A stretch of DNA of 64,000 nt, from assembly GCA_022841665.1 (NCBI GenBank), contig JALHRB010000006.1, positions 1-64,000 of the forward strand. The letters are read 5' to 3'. A program made the position numbers and the translations under genes. Numbering within the stretch: the stretch's first letter is position 1; every line of letters starts with the position of its first letter. The notes beneath the pieces are model-generated. The model saw nothing but the letters and a program-made list of their open reading frames with translations. It had not been told where the DNA came from and made no database searches. Below, piece by piece: positions 35,594 through 45,336 of the stretch. Source of the stretch: Pseudolabrys sp. GTDB taxonomy: Bacteria > Pseudomonadota > Alphaproteobacteria > Rhizobiales > Xanthobacteraceae.

Positions 35594-37669
35594 GTGCCCG
35601 ACCTTCTGCTTGAACTGTTCTGCGAGGAAATCCCGGCGCGCATGCAGGCGCGCGCGGCCGACGACCTGCGCAAGATGATCACCGATCGGCTGGTCGCCGC
35701 CGGGCTCGTCTACGAAGGCGCCAAGGCCTTCGCCACGCCGCGGCGGCTGGCGCTCACCGTGCACGGCGTGCCGGCGCAGCAGCCGGACGTAAAGGAAGAG
35801 CGCAAAGGCCCCAAGGTCGGCGCGCCCGAGCAGGCGATCGCCGGTTTCCTGCGCGCGGCAGGGCTGACCTCCATCGACCAGGCCAAGGTGCAGGCCGACA
35901 AGAAGGGCGACTTCTACGTCGCCATCACCGAGAAGAAGGGCCGCGCGGCCATCGCCGTGCTGGCCGAGATCGTCCCCGAGGTGGTGCGCGCGTTTCCGTG
36001 GCCGAAGTCGATGCGCTGGGGTTCGGGCCGGCTCACCTGGGTGCGCCCGCTGCATTCCATCGTCGCCACCTTCGGACCGGAGACGGAGGAGCCGGAGATC
36101 GTGCGCTTCAGCGTGGACGGCATCGACGCCGGCGACGAGACGCGCGGGCACCGCTTCATGGCGCCGGGCGCGATCAAGGTGCGCCGCTTCGAGGACTACG
36201 TCGCCAAGCTCCACGACGCCAAGGTGGTGCTCGACCCGGCGCGCCGCGCCGAGATGATCCTTGCCGACGCCAAGAACCTTGCTTTCGCGCAAGGCTTCGA
36301 ACTGGTCGAGGACGAGGGGCTGCTGGCGGAAGTGTCCGGGCTGGTCGAATGGCCGGTGGTGCTGATGGGTTCGTTCGACGCGAGCTTCCTGGCCATCCCC
36401 GGCGAGGTGATCCGCGCCACCATCCGCAATAACCAGAAATGCTTCGTGCTGCGCGACCCGCAGACGGCGAAGCTGGTCAACAAGTTCATCCTGGTCGCCA
36501 ATATCGAGGCGAGCGACCACGGCAAGGCGATCGTGGCCGGCAACGAGCGCGTCATCCGCGCGCGGCTGTCGGACGCCAAGTTCTTCTACGAGACCGATCT
36601 CAAGACGCGGCTGGAAGACCGGCTGCCGAAGTTCGAAGGCATCGTGTTCCACGAGAAGCTGGGCACGCAAGGAGAGCGCATCGCGCGCATCGTCGCGCTC
36701 ACCGGGCAGCTGGCACCGCTGGTCGGCGCCGATGTCGCCAAGGCAGAGCGCGCGGCGCAGCTCTGCAAGGCGGACTTGCTCACCGAAGTGGTCGGCGAAT
36801 TCCCGGAAGTGCAGGGTCTGATGGGCCGCTACTACGCGGAAGCGCAGGGCGAGGACGAAGCCGTCGCGCATGCCATCGAGGACCACTACCGGCCGAAGGG
36901 CCCGGACGACCTGGTGCCGGGCGATCCGGTGTCGATCGCGGTGGCGCTCGCCGATAAGATCGACACGCTGGTGGGCTTCTGGGCCATCGACGAGAAGCCC
37001 ACGGGAAGCAAGGACCCTTATGCTCTGCGGCGCGCGGCACTCGGTGTAATCCGCATCGTGCTCGACAATGCGCTGCGCCTGCGCCTGCTCAAGGTGCGTG
37101 GCGTTTCGGCCGATCTGCTTTCCTTCTTCGCCGACCGCCTGAAAGTCCAACTGCGCGAGCAGGGCGCGCGGCACGATCTGGTCGACGCCGTGTTCGCGCT
37201 CGGCGAGCGGAGTGCCGGAGGCACGACAGATACTAACAATGCTCAGGACGACCTGTTGATGATCGTCCGCCGCGTCGAGGCGCTCGGCAAATTTCTCGAG
37301 ACCGACGACGGCAAGAACCTGCTCGCCGGCGTCAAGCGCGCGACCAACATCCTGCGCATCGAGGAGAAGAAGGACAAGCGCGAGTACACCGGCGCCCCCG
37401 ACGCCGAGCTGTTGCAGCAGGCCGAAGAGAAGGCGCTGGCCGAGGCCATCGCGGCCGCGAAGAAGGAAGCTTCCGCCGCCGTCGCCAAGGAGGACTTCGC
37501 CGCCGCCATGAGCGCGATGGCGAAACTGCGGCCCAAGGTCGACGCGTTCTTCGACAAGGTCACGGTGAACGCCGACGACAAGGCGGTGCGCGAGAACCGG
37601 CTCAAGCTCTTGAGCGAGATCCGCGAAGCCACCCGCGCGGTGGCGGATTTCTCCAAGATCGAGGGGTAG
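35594..37669 (+). CDS. glyS: Glycyl-tRNA synthetase beta subunit
   Basis: The tRNA-binding beta chain of glycyl-tRNA synthetase. The 691-residue protein starts at GTG with [19 protein letters not shown], then has [33 protein letters not shown] and the HD-like region ([40 protein letters not shown]). It starts four bases after the CDGSH stop, so glyQ, hydrolase, CDGSH and glyS probably form one operon. Confidence 0.96.
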   Translation: MPDLLLELFCEEIPARMQARAADDLRKMITDRLVAAGLVYEGAKAFATPRRLALTVHGVPAQQPDVKEERKGPKVGAPEQAIAGFLRAAGLTSIDQAKVQADKKGDFYVAITEKKGRAAIAVLAEIVPEVVRAFPWPKSMRWGSGRLTWVRPLHSIVATFGPETEEPEIVRFSVDGIDAGDETRGHRFMAPGAIKVRRFEDYVAKLHDAKVVLDPARRAEMILADAKNLAFAQGFELVEDEGLLAEVSGLVEWPVVLMGSFDASFLAIPGEVIRATIRNNQKCFVLRDPQTAKLVNKFILVANIEASDHGKAIVAGNERVIRARLSDAKFFYETDLKTRLEDRLPKFEGIVFHEKLGTQGERIARIVALTGQLAPLVGADVAKAERAAQLCKADLLTEVVGEFPEVQGLMGRYYAEAQGEDEAVAHAIEDHYRPKGPDDLVPGDPVSIAVALADKIDTLVGFWAIDEKPTGSKDPYALRRAALGVIRIVLDNALRLRLLKVRGVSADLLSFFADRLKVQLREQGARHDLVDAVFALGERSAGGTTDTNNAQDDLLMIVRRVEALGKFLETDDGKNLLAGVKRATNILRIEEKKDKREYTGAPDAELLQQAEEKALAEAIAAAKKEASAAVAKEDFAAAMSAMAKLRPKVDAFFDKVTVNADDKAVRENRLKLLSEIREATRAVADFSKIEG

Positions 37670-37674
37670 CTCTT

Positions 37675-37800
37675 TCACCTCTCCCTGCAATGCGGGGAGA
37701 GGTCGGTCGCCGAAGGCGACCGGGTGAGGGGCCGTGCACAGCCCCTCACCCGGGTCGCAGCTTCGCTGCTCGCCACCCTCTCCCACAAGGGGAGAGGGTA
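37675..37800. repeat. Intergenic palindromic repeat, family C, copy 4
   Basis: Starts CACCTCTCCCTGCAATGCGG and GGAGAGGT, a hairpin, and ends CCCTCTCCCACAAGGGGAG and AGGG. The centre carries CGACCGGGTGAGGGG and its inverted counterpart CCCCTCACCCGGGTCG. It follows glyS at once and may end its transcript. Confidence 0.75.
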
Positions 37801-37864
37801 AGAAGAGGCGGAACCTCCGCCCCGCCTCATCGTTGCACCAGCGCCTGTTCCAAGGGAGCCCGTT

Positions 37865-38008
37865 ATGGTCATTGGCATCGCCAATCTACAGCCCATCGTC
37901 GCGCTCATCGCCGGCGTTCTGATCCTGATCGTGCCGCGCCTGCTCAACTACATCGTCGCCGTCTATTTGATCGTGGTCGGCCTGCTCGGCATCGGACTGA
38001 TCCGGTAG
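37865..38008 (+). CDS. DUF3096 small membrane protein
   Basis: A 47-residue protein with two hydrophobic helices: NLQPIVALIAGVLILIVP and LNYIVAVYLIVVGLLGIGLI. This matches the small DUF3096 family found in many proteobacteria. AAGGGAG precedes the ATG at a good distance. Function is unknown; it should sit in the inner membrane as a helical hairpin. Confidence 0.8.
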   Translation: MVIGIANLQPIVALIAGVLILIVPRLLNYIVAVYLIVVGLLGIGLIR

Positions 38009-38102
38009 TCGGTTCTATCGCCGGGCGGGAACCGGGGCTTGCGCCGGCCGCCCGGGCAGTGCTTTTAGGGGCTGTCGGCCCACCCCCAATTTGCGAAGCC
38101 CA

Positions 38103-40868
38103 ATGGCCAAACGAAAAGCCTCGCGCGCCAGCGCCAAAGCAAAGAAATCCCCCGTGCGCAAGCCCAAGGCGCCCACCAAGGCGCCGGCCAAAGGCAAATG
38201 GGTCTATGCGTTCGGCGGCGGCCGCGCCGAGGGCAAGCCCAATATGCGCAACCTGCTGGGCGGCAAGGGCGCGGGGCTTGCCGAAATGGCCAATCTCGGC
38301 CTGCCGGTGCCGCCGGGCTTCACCATCACCACCGAGGTCTGCACCTATTACTACGCCAACAATCAGCAGTATCCGAAGGAGCTGAAGGGCCAGGTCGAGA
38401 AGGCGCTGACGCAGGTCGGCAAGATCACCGGCAAGGTGTTCGGCGACAAGGTCAACCCGCTGCTGGTGTCGGTGCGCTCGGGGGCGCGCGCGTCGATGCC
38501 CGGCATGATGGACACGGTGCTCAATCTCGGCCTCAACGACGAGACGGTCGAGGCGCTGGCCAAGAATTCGGGCGACCGCCGCTTCGCCTATGACAGCTAC
38601 CGCCGCTTCATCACCATGTATTCCGACGTCGTGCTCGGCGTCGGCCACGAGCATTTCGAGGAGCTGCTCGACCACCACAAGGAGCGGCAGGGCTACTCGC
38701 TCGACACCGACCTCACCGCCGACGACTGGGCCGACCTGGTCACGCGCTACAAGAAGCGGGTGAAGGAGGAACTCGGCTTCGACTTCCCGCAGGATCCGCA
38801 CGCGCAGCTCTGGGGCGCCATCGGCGCGGTGTTCGGCTCGTGGATGAACGCGCGCGCCAACACCTACCGCAAGCTCCACAACATCCCGGAGAGCTGGGGC
38901 ACGGCGGTCAACGTGCAGGCTATGGTGTTCGGCAACATGGGCGAGACCTCGGCCACCGGCGTCGCCTTCACGCGCAATCCGTCCACCGGCGAGAAGAAGC
39001 TGTACGGCGAATTCCTCATCAACGCGCAGGGCGAGGACGTGGTCGCCGGCATCCGCACGCCGCAGGAGATTTCCGAGGCCGCGCGCATCGAGGCCGGCTC
39101 CGACAAGCCGTCGATGGAGCGAGCGCTGCCCAAGGCCTATGCCGAGCTGACCCGCATCTACAACAAGCTCGAGCAGCACTACCGCGACATGCAGGACCTC
39201 GAATTCACGGTCGAGCAGGGCAAGCTGTGGATGCTGCAGACGCGCTCGGGCAAGCGCACGGCCAAAGCCGCGCTGCGCATCGCGGTGGAACTGGCCAACG
39301 AAGGCCTCATCAGCAAGAACGAAGCGGTGCTGCGCGTCGAGCCGCTGACGCTCGACCAGCTTTTGCACCCGACCATCGACCCGCGCGCGCACCGCCGCGT
39401 CATCGCCACCGGCTTGCCGGCCTCGCCCGGCGCGGCCTCGGGCGAGATCGTCTTCTCCTCCGATGAAGCGGCCCAGCTCAAGTCCGACGCGCGCAAGGCC
39501 ATCCTGGTGCGCGTGGAAACCTCGCCCGAAGACATCCACGGCATGCACGCCGCCGAAGGCATTCTGACGACGCGCGGCGGCATGACCTCGCACGCCGCCG
39601 TGGTGGCGCGCGGCATGGGCAAGCCCTGCGTCTCGGGCGCCGGTAGCTTACGGGTCGATTACAACGCCGGCACCATGACCGTGGGCGGCCAGACCTTCAA
39701 GAAGGGCGACTACATCACCGTCGACGGCTCCACCGGCCAGGTGCTGGCCGGCAAGGTCGACATGATCGAGCCGCAGCTCTCCGGCGAGTTCGCCACGCTG
39801 ATCGGCTGGGCCGACAAGGTGCGCAAGCTGGGCGTGCGCGCCAATGCCGACACGCCGAACGACGCGCGTGCGGCGGTGCGTTTCGGCGCCGAGGGCATCG
39901 GGCTGTGCCGCACCGAGCACATGTTCTTCGAGGAAGACCGCATCCAGGCGGTGCGCGAGATGATTCTCGCCGACGACGAGCAAACGCGCCGCAAGGCGAT
40001 CGACAAGCTCTTGCCGATGCAGCGCAACGACTTCCTCGAACTGTTCGAGATTATGGGCGGGCGGCCGGTGACCATCCGCCTGCTTGATCCGCCGCTGCAC
40101 GAGTTCCTGCCGCACGGCGAAGAAGAAATCGCGGAGGTCGCGGCCGCCATGGGCGCCGACCCGCGCAAGCTCGCCGATCGCGCGCGCGAACTGCACGAGT
40201 TCAACCCGATGCTCGGCTTCCGTGGCTGCCGCATCGCCATCGCCTATCCCGAGATCGCCGAGATGCAGGCGCGCGCGATCTTCGAGGCGGCGGTCGAAGC
40301 GGCCAAACGGACGGGCAAGCCGGTGGTGCCGGAAGTGATGGTGCCGCTGATCGCCACCAAGGCCGAGCTCGACCTGGTCAAGGCGCGCATCGACGCCATG
40401 GCGGACGCGGTCAAGAAAGAGACCGGCGCCAAGCTTTCCTACCAGGTCGGCACCATGATCGAATTGCCGCGCGCTTCCCTGATGGCGGGCGAGATCGCCG
40501 AAAGCGCCGAGTTCTTTTCCTTCGGCACCAACGACCTGACGCAGACCACCTTCGGCATCTCGCGTGACGATGCCGCCACCTTCCTCGGCATCTATACCGC
40601 GCGTGGCATCCTGCCGGCCGACCCCTTCGTGTCGATCGACCAGCAGGGCGTCGGTGAACTGGTGAAGATTGGCGTCGAGCGCGGCCGCAAGGTGCGGCGC
40701 AACCTCAAGGTCGGCATCTGCGGCGAACACGGCGGCGATCCGGCCTCGGTTGCCTTCTGCCACGAGGCCAAGCTCGACTACGTGTCGTGCTCGCCTTTCC
40801 GTGTGCCGATCGCGCGACTCGCCGCCGCGCAGGCGGCGCTGGGCAAGACGGCCGTGAGCCAGGCGTAA
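38103..40868 (+). CDS. ppdK: Pyruvate, phosphate dikinase
   Basis: PPDK interconverts pyruvate, ATP and phosphate with PEP, AMP and diphosphate. The 921-residue protein shows the ATP-grasp start (NLLGGKGAGLAEMANLGLPV), RSGARASMPGMMDTVLNLGL, the phosphohistidine loop GGMTSHAAVVARGMGKPCVS (His near residue 497) and the catalytic cysteine in GICGEHGGDPASV (near 872). The N-terminus has an unusual Lys/Ala/Pro-rich tail of about 33 residues before KWVYAFGGG. The ATG at 38103 is used rather than a TTG four codons upstream. Confidence 0.95.
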   Translation: MAKRKASRASAKAKKSPVRKPKAPTKAPAKGKWVYAFGGGRAEGKPNMRNLLGGKGAGLAEMANLGLPVPPGFTITTEVCTYYYANNQQYPKELKGQVEKALTQVGKITGKVFGDKVNPLLVSVRSGARASMPGMMDTVLNLGLNDETVEALAKNSGDRRFAYDSYRRFITMYSDVVLGVGHEHFEELLDHHKERQGYSLDTDLTADDWADLVTRYKKRVKEELGFDFPQDPHAQLWGAIGAVFGSWMNARANTYRKLHNIPESWGTAVNVQAMVFGNMGETSATGVAFTRNPSTGEKKLYGEFLINAQGEDVVAGIRTPQEISEAARIEAGSDKPSMERALPKAYAELTRIYNKLEQHYRDMQDLEFTVEQGKLWMLQTRSGKRTAKAALRIAVELANEGLISKNEAVLRVEPLTLDQLLHPTIDPRAHRRVIATGLPASPGAASGEIVFSSDEAAQLKSDARKAILVRVETSPEDIHGMHAAEGILTTRGGMTSHAAVVARGMGKPCVSGAGSLRVDYNAGTMTVGGQTFKKGDYITVDGSTGQVLAGKVDMIEPQLSGEFATLIGWADKVRKLGVRANADTPNDARAAVRFGAEGIGLCRTEHMFFEEDRIQAVREMILADDEQTRRKAIDKLLPMQRNDFLELFEIMGGRPVTIRLLDPPLHEFLPHGEEEIAEVAAAMGADPRKLADRARELHEFNPMLGFRGCRIAIAYPEIAEMQARAIFEAAVEAAKRTGKPVVPEVMVPLIATKAELDLVKARIDAMADAVKKETGAKLSYQVGTMIELPRASLMAGEIAESAEFFSFGTNDLTQTTFGISRDDAATFLGIYTARGILPADPFVSIDQQGVGELVKIGVERGRKVRRNLKVGICGEHGGDPASVAFCHEAKLDYVSCSPFRVPIARLAAAQAALGKTAVSQA

Positions 40869-40881
40869 GCTTTTTTGCTCT

Positions 40882-40986
40882 GTCATTCCGGGGCGCGAGC
40901 GATAGCGAGCGAGCCCGGAATCCATAATCCGCAGCGCTGCGGCGTATGGATTCCGGGCCCGCGCCTTCGGCGCGTCCCGGAATGAC
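40882..40986. repeat. Intergenic palindromic repeat, family A, copy 3
   Basis: Begins GTCATTCCGGGGCGCGAGCG and ends GCGTCCCGGAATGAC, with GAGCCCGGAATCCATAATCC and TATGGATTCCGGGCCC inside. It lies 8-14 bases from the ppdK stop and the end of the converging chemoreceptor pseudogene, where it can terminate both. Confidence 0.8.
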
Positions 40987-40993
40987 GAAGGAT

Positions 40994-42344
40994 TTACACC
41001 GCCACCTTGGCGAGGAAATCCTCGACCTCGACGCGCAGGTTGGCCACCGCGCTTTCCACCGTTTCGGAGGCGTCGCGCACGACCTCGGCCGACGCGCGCG
41101 TTTCGGTGGCCGCGCCCGCGACCTCGCCCAGCACGGCGACGACCTCGCCGGTGCCTTCCGCCGCGCGCGCGACGTTGTGCGAGATTTCGCCGGTGGCGGA
41201 GTTCTGCTGCTCGACCGAAGCGGCGACGGCGGCTGTGTTCTGGTTGATCTCGTGCATGCGCGCGGCGATCTGGCGGATGGCGTCGACCGCCGAGGAGGTC
41301 GAATCCTGCACGGCCTGGATGTGACTGGCGATGTCCTCGGTCGCCTTGGCGGTCTGCACCGCCAGCGACTTCACTTCCGACGCCACCACCGCGAAACCCT
41401 TGCCGGCCTCGCCGGCGCGCGCGGCCTCAATGGTGGCATTGAGCGCCAGCAGGTTGGTCTGCCCGGCGATGTTGCGGATGAGCTTGACCACGTCGCCGAT
41501 CTTCTGCGCGCCAGCCGCCAGTCCCGCGATCTCGTCGTCGGTCGAGCGGGGCTTCGTTGGTGGCGAGTCCAACTATATGGCTTGTATGCGTGAGCTGCCG
41601 GCTGATTTCGGCGATCGAGCGCGACAATTCGTCGGCCGCCAGCGCCGCGGTGTCCACGTTGCGCGAAGCCTCGTTGAAGGCCTGCACGGCGCTTTCCGCC
41701 CGCTGCGAGGTCTGATCCGACGAGCCGAGCAGCAGGTTGGCGGTGGAGTGCATGGCGGACGCGCTGCTGGCGACGCTGGTCAACAGCTTCTCGACGGTCG
41801 GGCGGAACGAGGCGATGGCGCCGTCGACGACCGAGCGGCGCTGCTCCTGGTCACGGATGGCGGCGCGCTCTTCCTCGGCGCGGCGTTGCTCGGTGACGTC
41901 TTCGTGCGTCGACACCCAGCCGCCGCCGGGCAGCGGCTCATTCTTGGCCAGAACAATGCGGCCGTCGCTCGCCTGCACGTACATCGGCGTGCTCGAGCCC
42001 TTGCCCACGCTGTCGAGGATTTTCCGGCAATAGGCATCGACATCGTCGATGAAAAGTCCGGTCTCTCTGCGATGCTGGATCAGCTCGCGGAGCGTGCAGC
42101 CCGGCTTAACGATGTCGGGCGACAGCTTGTACATTTCGAGATAGCGCCCGTTGACCAAAATGATGCGCCCTTGCGCATCGAACATGGTGAGCCCTTGCGA
42201 CATGTTGTCGATCGCGCTCACGAGCTGGCGGTTCTGCGCGCGCAGGCGTCGATGGGCGGCGATGGCGGCGAGGGCGGCAAGGCAGAGGAACGCGAGCAGA
42301 CTCGCTTGCCCGGCGAAGGTCGACGGGAATGGGATTTCCGGCAT
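40994..42344 (-). pseudogene. Methyl-accepting chemotaxis protein with PAS domain, frameshifted
   Basis: Two frames together make one chemoreceptor. The N-terminal frame (42344 down to 41427) has a membrane helix (ASLLAFLCLAALAAIAA), a PAS-7 domain (LVSAIDNMSQGLTMFDAQGR) and the start of the signalling coil. The C-terminal frame (41572 to 40994) continues with [20 protein letters not shown] and the hairpin [21 protein letters not shown] single extra G in the run GGGG at 41548-41551 causes the break; without it the two join at [16 protein letters not shown] to give about 449 residues. It is either a recent pseudogene or an indel error in the sequence. Confidence 0.88.
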
Positions 42345-42560
42345 GCTGGCCTATCGATTAGTTGGCGGTGCCATAATGGGGAGCAGCGATTTCAATATCG
42401 TTAATCAAGATGAATGGCGTGGGCAGCGCCCGCATTGACAATTTATTAACCGCCACCCGCGGCGATTAACACGCTCGCAAGGTTAACCCGGCCATAACGA
42501 AACCTGTCCGATTGTCGTCGATAGACGGCGGCAAGCCGGTGTAGGACGTTGCGGTGTTGT

Positions 42561-43859
42561 GTGAGCGGGCGTGAAACAGGTGCACATTGGCGTCGGCGAC
42601 GAAGGCTTGCTCCGGTCGGCCTTGCCGCGCTGTGCCTGAGCGTCGTTCCGGGCCACATCGGCTTTCAGGATCTCGGCGCGTTGCTCGCGCGCCAGCCGGC
42701 GGTGGCCGAGCGCGTGCGCGAGCACATGATCGCCTCGCCCTTCGGCACCATCCATGCCGCCACCTTCAGCTTTCCGCAGCCGGTCGGCACGCGCATTCCG
42801 CATCCGCCGATCTATGCGCTCGCCAATTTCGACCCGGGCGAAGTCACGGGGTCGATCGGCGCGCAACCGCTCGGCGATCCGACCGCGCCGCTGCAGTTTC
42901 CCAAGGTCAACCGCAAGACCAAGCGCGATTCCGGGCTGGCGCGGCCGCGCGAGCCGCTGCCGCCTTTGCCGCCGATGCTCGCGATCCCGCCGCTGCCCGA
43001 AGCCGAGTTGAACGCGGCGCTCAAGAAGGACGAGGCCGCGCGCGTCGATCCTTACGCGCAATACGAGTTCGGCGCCGTCGCCGACGCGCCGCCGGCCGAG
43101 TCGCCGAAGAGCGCAAACGCGCCGCTGGTAGGCGCGGGCGGCAGCGCCGCGCGCATCTTCTTCGGCGCCAATCCGTTCGCCCCGCAGGACCAGCAGATCG
43201 CGCCCTGGGCGCCGGGCCAGGCGCCGGTGGTGATCGCGTCCGGCGACCCCGACATCAAGCAGTCGGCGCTCGCGCCGCAAACAGGCGGCGACGACAAGGC
43301 GGGCGAGAGCATCGCCAGCAAAGGCGAGGTCACCGGCGTCGGGCGGCGGCCGCACTCGCCCGCGGAACGGCTGGCGCTCACCGGCGCGACGCGCGCCAAG
43401 GCCGAGAAGTGCCTCGCCAACGCCGTCTACTTCGAAGCGCGCGGCGAGGCGGTGCGCGGGCAGATCGCGGTGGCGCAGGTCGTCATGAACCGCGTGTTCT
43501 CGCCGTTCTATCCAAACAACGTGTGCGACGTGGTCTACCAGAATGCGCACCGCCATCTGGCCTGCCAGTTCACCTTCGCCTGCGACGGCATTCCGGACGT
43601 CGTCACCGAGCCGGAAGCCTTTGCGCGCGCGCAACACATTGCGCGCGACGTGCTGGACGGCAAACTATGGATGCCGGAGGTGGCCAAGTCGACGCACTAC
43701 CACGCCTATTGGGTGCACCCGAGCTGGGTCAACGAGATGAAGAAGATGTCCAAGCTCGGCGTCCACACCTTCTATCGCCCGCGCGCCTGGGGCGACGGCG
43801 CCGACGAACCGAGCTGGGGCGACGCCAAGACCACGGCCGAGCAGGCGAGCAAGCTCTAG
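42561..43859 (+). CDS. Cell wall hydrolase, SleB family
   Basis: A protein of about 432 residues ending in a Hydrolase_2 (SleB-like) domain that cleaves peptidoglycan glycan strands. The domain (from about residue 280) shows CLANAVYFEARGEAVRGQIA with the catalytic Glu, VAQVVMNRVFSPFYPNNVC and CQFTFACDGIPD. The N-terminal part has a hydrophobic segment (APVGLAALCLSVV) and a long Pro/Ala-rich linker. The GTG at 42561 is tentative, as ribosome sites here are weak. Confidence 0.83.
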   Translation: MSGRETGAHWRRRRRLAPVGLAALCLSVVPGHIGFQDLGALLARQPAVAERVREHMIASPFGTIHAATFSFPQPVGTRIPHPPIYALANFDPGEVTGSIGAQPLGDPTAPLQFPKVNRKTKRDSGLARPREPLPPLPPMLAIPPLPEAELNAALKKDEAARVDPYAQYEFGAVADAPPAESPKSANAPLVGAGGSAARIFFGANPFAPQDQQIAPWAPGQAPVVIASGDPDIKQSALAPQTGGDDKAGESIASKGEVTGVGRRPHSPAERLALTGATRAKAEKCLANAVYFEARGEAVRGQIAVAQVVMNRVFSPFYPNNVCDVVYQNAHRHLACQFTFACDGIPDVVTEPEAFARAQHIARDVLDGKLWMPEVAKSTHYHAYWVHPSWVNEMKKMSKLGVHTFYRPRAWGDGADEPSWGDAKTTAEQASKL

Positions 43860-44022
43860 GCCGCAAGCCGCCGGCCCGTGAGTCATGCGCCGCGCAAATG
43901 GCGGGGATCACGAATATTCGTTTGGGGCGCGGTGGCTGGGGCCTATATGGTGGCGGCGGCGCGCCAAGGTGTTGCGGCCTAGATCGTTGTATTAACTCGA
44001 TAATCAGCCTCGGGACGATTCC

Positions 44023-45270
44023 ATGACGATGCAGGAAGCGGCGCAAAAGGCGGCCAGGACGGTCGGCTGGCGCACGCCGCTGGTGATCGTGCTGTGCGGC
44101 TGCCTGATCTCGATGCTCTCCTTCGGGCCGCGTTCCTCGCTCGGATTCTTCCTCACGCCCATGACGCAGGCGAACGGCTGGGGCCGCGACGTGTTCGCGC
44201 TCGCGCTCGCCATCCAGAATCTGCTGTGGGGCCTCGGCCAGCCTTTCGCCGGCGGCATCGCCGACCGTTACGGCAGCGTGCGCGTCTTGACCGCGGGCGC
44301 CATCTGCTACGCGGCGGGTCTTGCCATGATGACCTACAGCACGACGCCCGGCATGCTCGACATTTCCGCCGGCGTGCTGATCGGCTTCGGCCTGTCCGGC
44401 TGCTCGTTCAGCATCGTCATCGGCGCTTTCGGCAAGCTGCTGCCGGAAGAGTGGCGCTCGGTCGGCTTCGGCGCCGGTACCGCGGCCGGCTCGTTCGGCC
44501 AGTTCCTCTACTCGCCGATCGGCGTCGCCATGCTCGACAAGTTCGGCTGGCAGACCGCGCTGCTTATTTTCGCCGGCATCACGCTGTTGATCATTCCGCT
44601 GTCGATGGCGCTGGCGACCGGTTCCGCGACCGCCGGCAACACGGCCGCGCGGCCGCCGCAATCGCTGCGTAACGCGCTGACCGAAGCCTTCGGCCACCGC
44701 AGTTACGTCTTGCTGGTGCTCGGCTTCTTCACCTGCGGCTTCCAGCTGGCCTTCGTCACCGTGCACTTGCCCTCCTACCTGATCGACCGCGGCCTGTCGG
44801 CGGAGGTCGGTGGCTGGACCTTGGCGACGATCGGCCTGTTCAACATCATCGGCTCGTTTGCGTCCGGCTTTCTCGGCAACCGCATGCCGAAGCGCTACAT
44901 CCTGTCGATCATCTATTTCGGCCGCGCGATCTCGATCGTCGCCTTTATCCTGCTGCCCGCCAGTCCGACCGCGACGCTGATCTTCGGCGCGGTAACGGGG
45001 CTGTTGTGGCTCTCGACCGTGCCGCCGACTTCGGCGCTGGTGGCCGTGATGTTCGGCACGCGCTGGCTCGCGATGCTGTTCGGCTTCGCCTTCTTCAGCC
45101 ACCAGGTGGGCGGCTTCCTCGGCGTCTTGCTCGGCGGCATCGCCTTCGAGCGCACCGGCTCCTACGACGCGGTGTGGTGGCTGAGTGTGCTGTTCGGTGT
45201 GCTGTCGGCGATTATCAACTTGCCCATCGTCGAGAAGCCGGTCGTGCGTCCGGCGGCGGCCGCCGCCTGA
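44023..45270 (+). CDS. MFS transporter
   Basis: A 415-residue major facilitator with 12 helices. Helix 2-3 loop GGIADRYGSVRVL is the MFS signature, and LGFFLTPMTQANGWGRDVFA is typical of the OFA/monocarboxylate-like group. The cytoplasmic central loop is after about residue 200 (NTAARPPQSLRN). The substrate is probably an organic acid but cannot be fixed from sequence. It precedes the AcuI-like gene on the same strand, about 65 bases apart. Confidence 0.85.
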   Translation: MTMQEAAQKAARTVGWRTPLVIVLCGCLISMLSFGPRSSLGFFLTPMTQANGWGRDVFALALAIQNLLWGLGQPFAGGIADRYGSVRVLTAGAICYAAGLAMMTYSTTPGMLDISAGVLIGFGLSGCSFSIVIGAFGKLLPEEWRSVGFGAGTAAGSFGQFLYSPIGVAMLDKFGWQTALLIFAGITLLIIPLSMALATGSATAGNTAARPPQSLRNALTEAFGHRSYVLLVLGFFTCGFQLAFVTVHLPSYLIDRGLSAEVGGWTLATIGLFNIIGSFASGFLGNRMPKRYILSIIYFGRAISIVAFILLPASPTATLIFGAVTGLLWLSTVPPTSALVAVMFGTRWLAMLFGFAFFSHQVGGFLGVLLGGIAFERTGSYDAVWWLSVLFGVLSAIINLPIVEKPVVRPAAAAA

Positions 45271-45336
45271 TCCGCGCTTGCGCGGCGTCGCGCGCCGCGT
45301 CATGAATCCCTTGTGGCTCAAAGCAGCGAGGGAAGC

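Noticed and set aside
34937-37786. A 949-codon open frame antisense to glyS
   Set aside because: It is the mirror of a GC-rich gene with strong third-position bias; glyS has all its motifs on the other strand, and the antisense product is Arg/His/Gly-rich with no domain.
42446-42487. Three TTAAC motifs between the chemoreceptor pseudogene and the SleB gene as CtrA sites
   Set aside because: The spacings are 15 and 12 bases, whereas CtrA boxes need TTAA-N7-TTAA; they may only be chance in an AT-richer gap.
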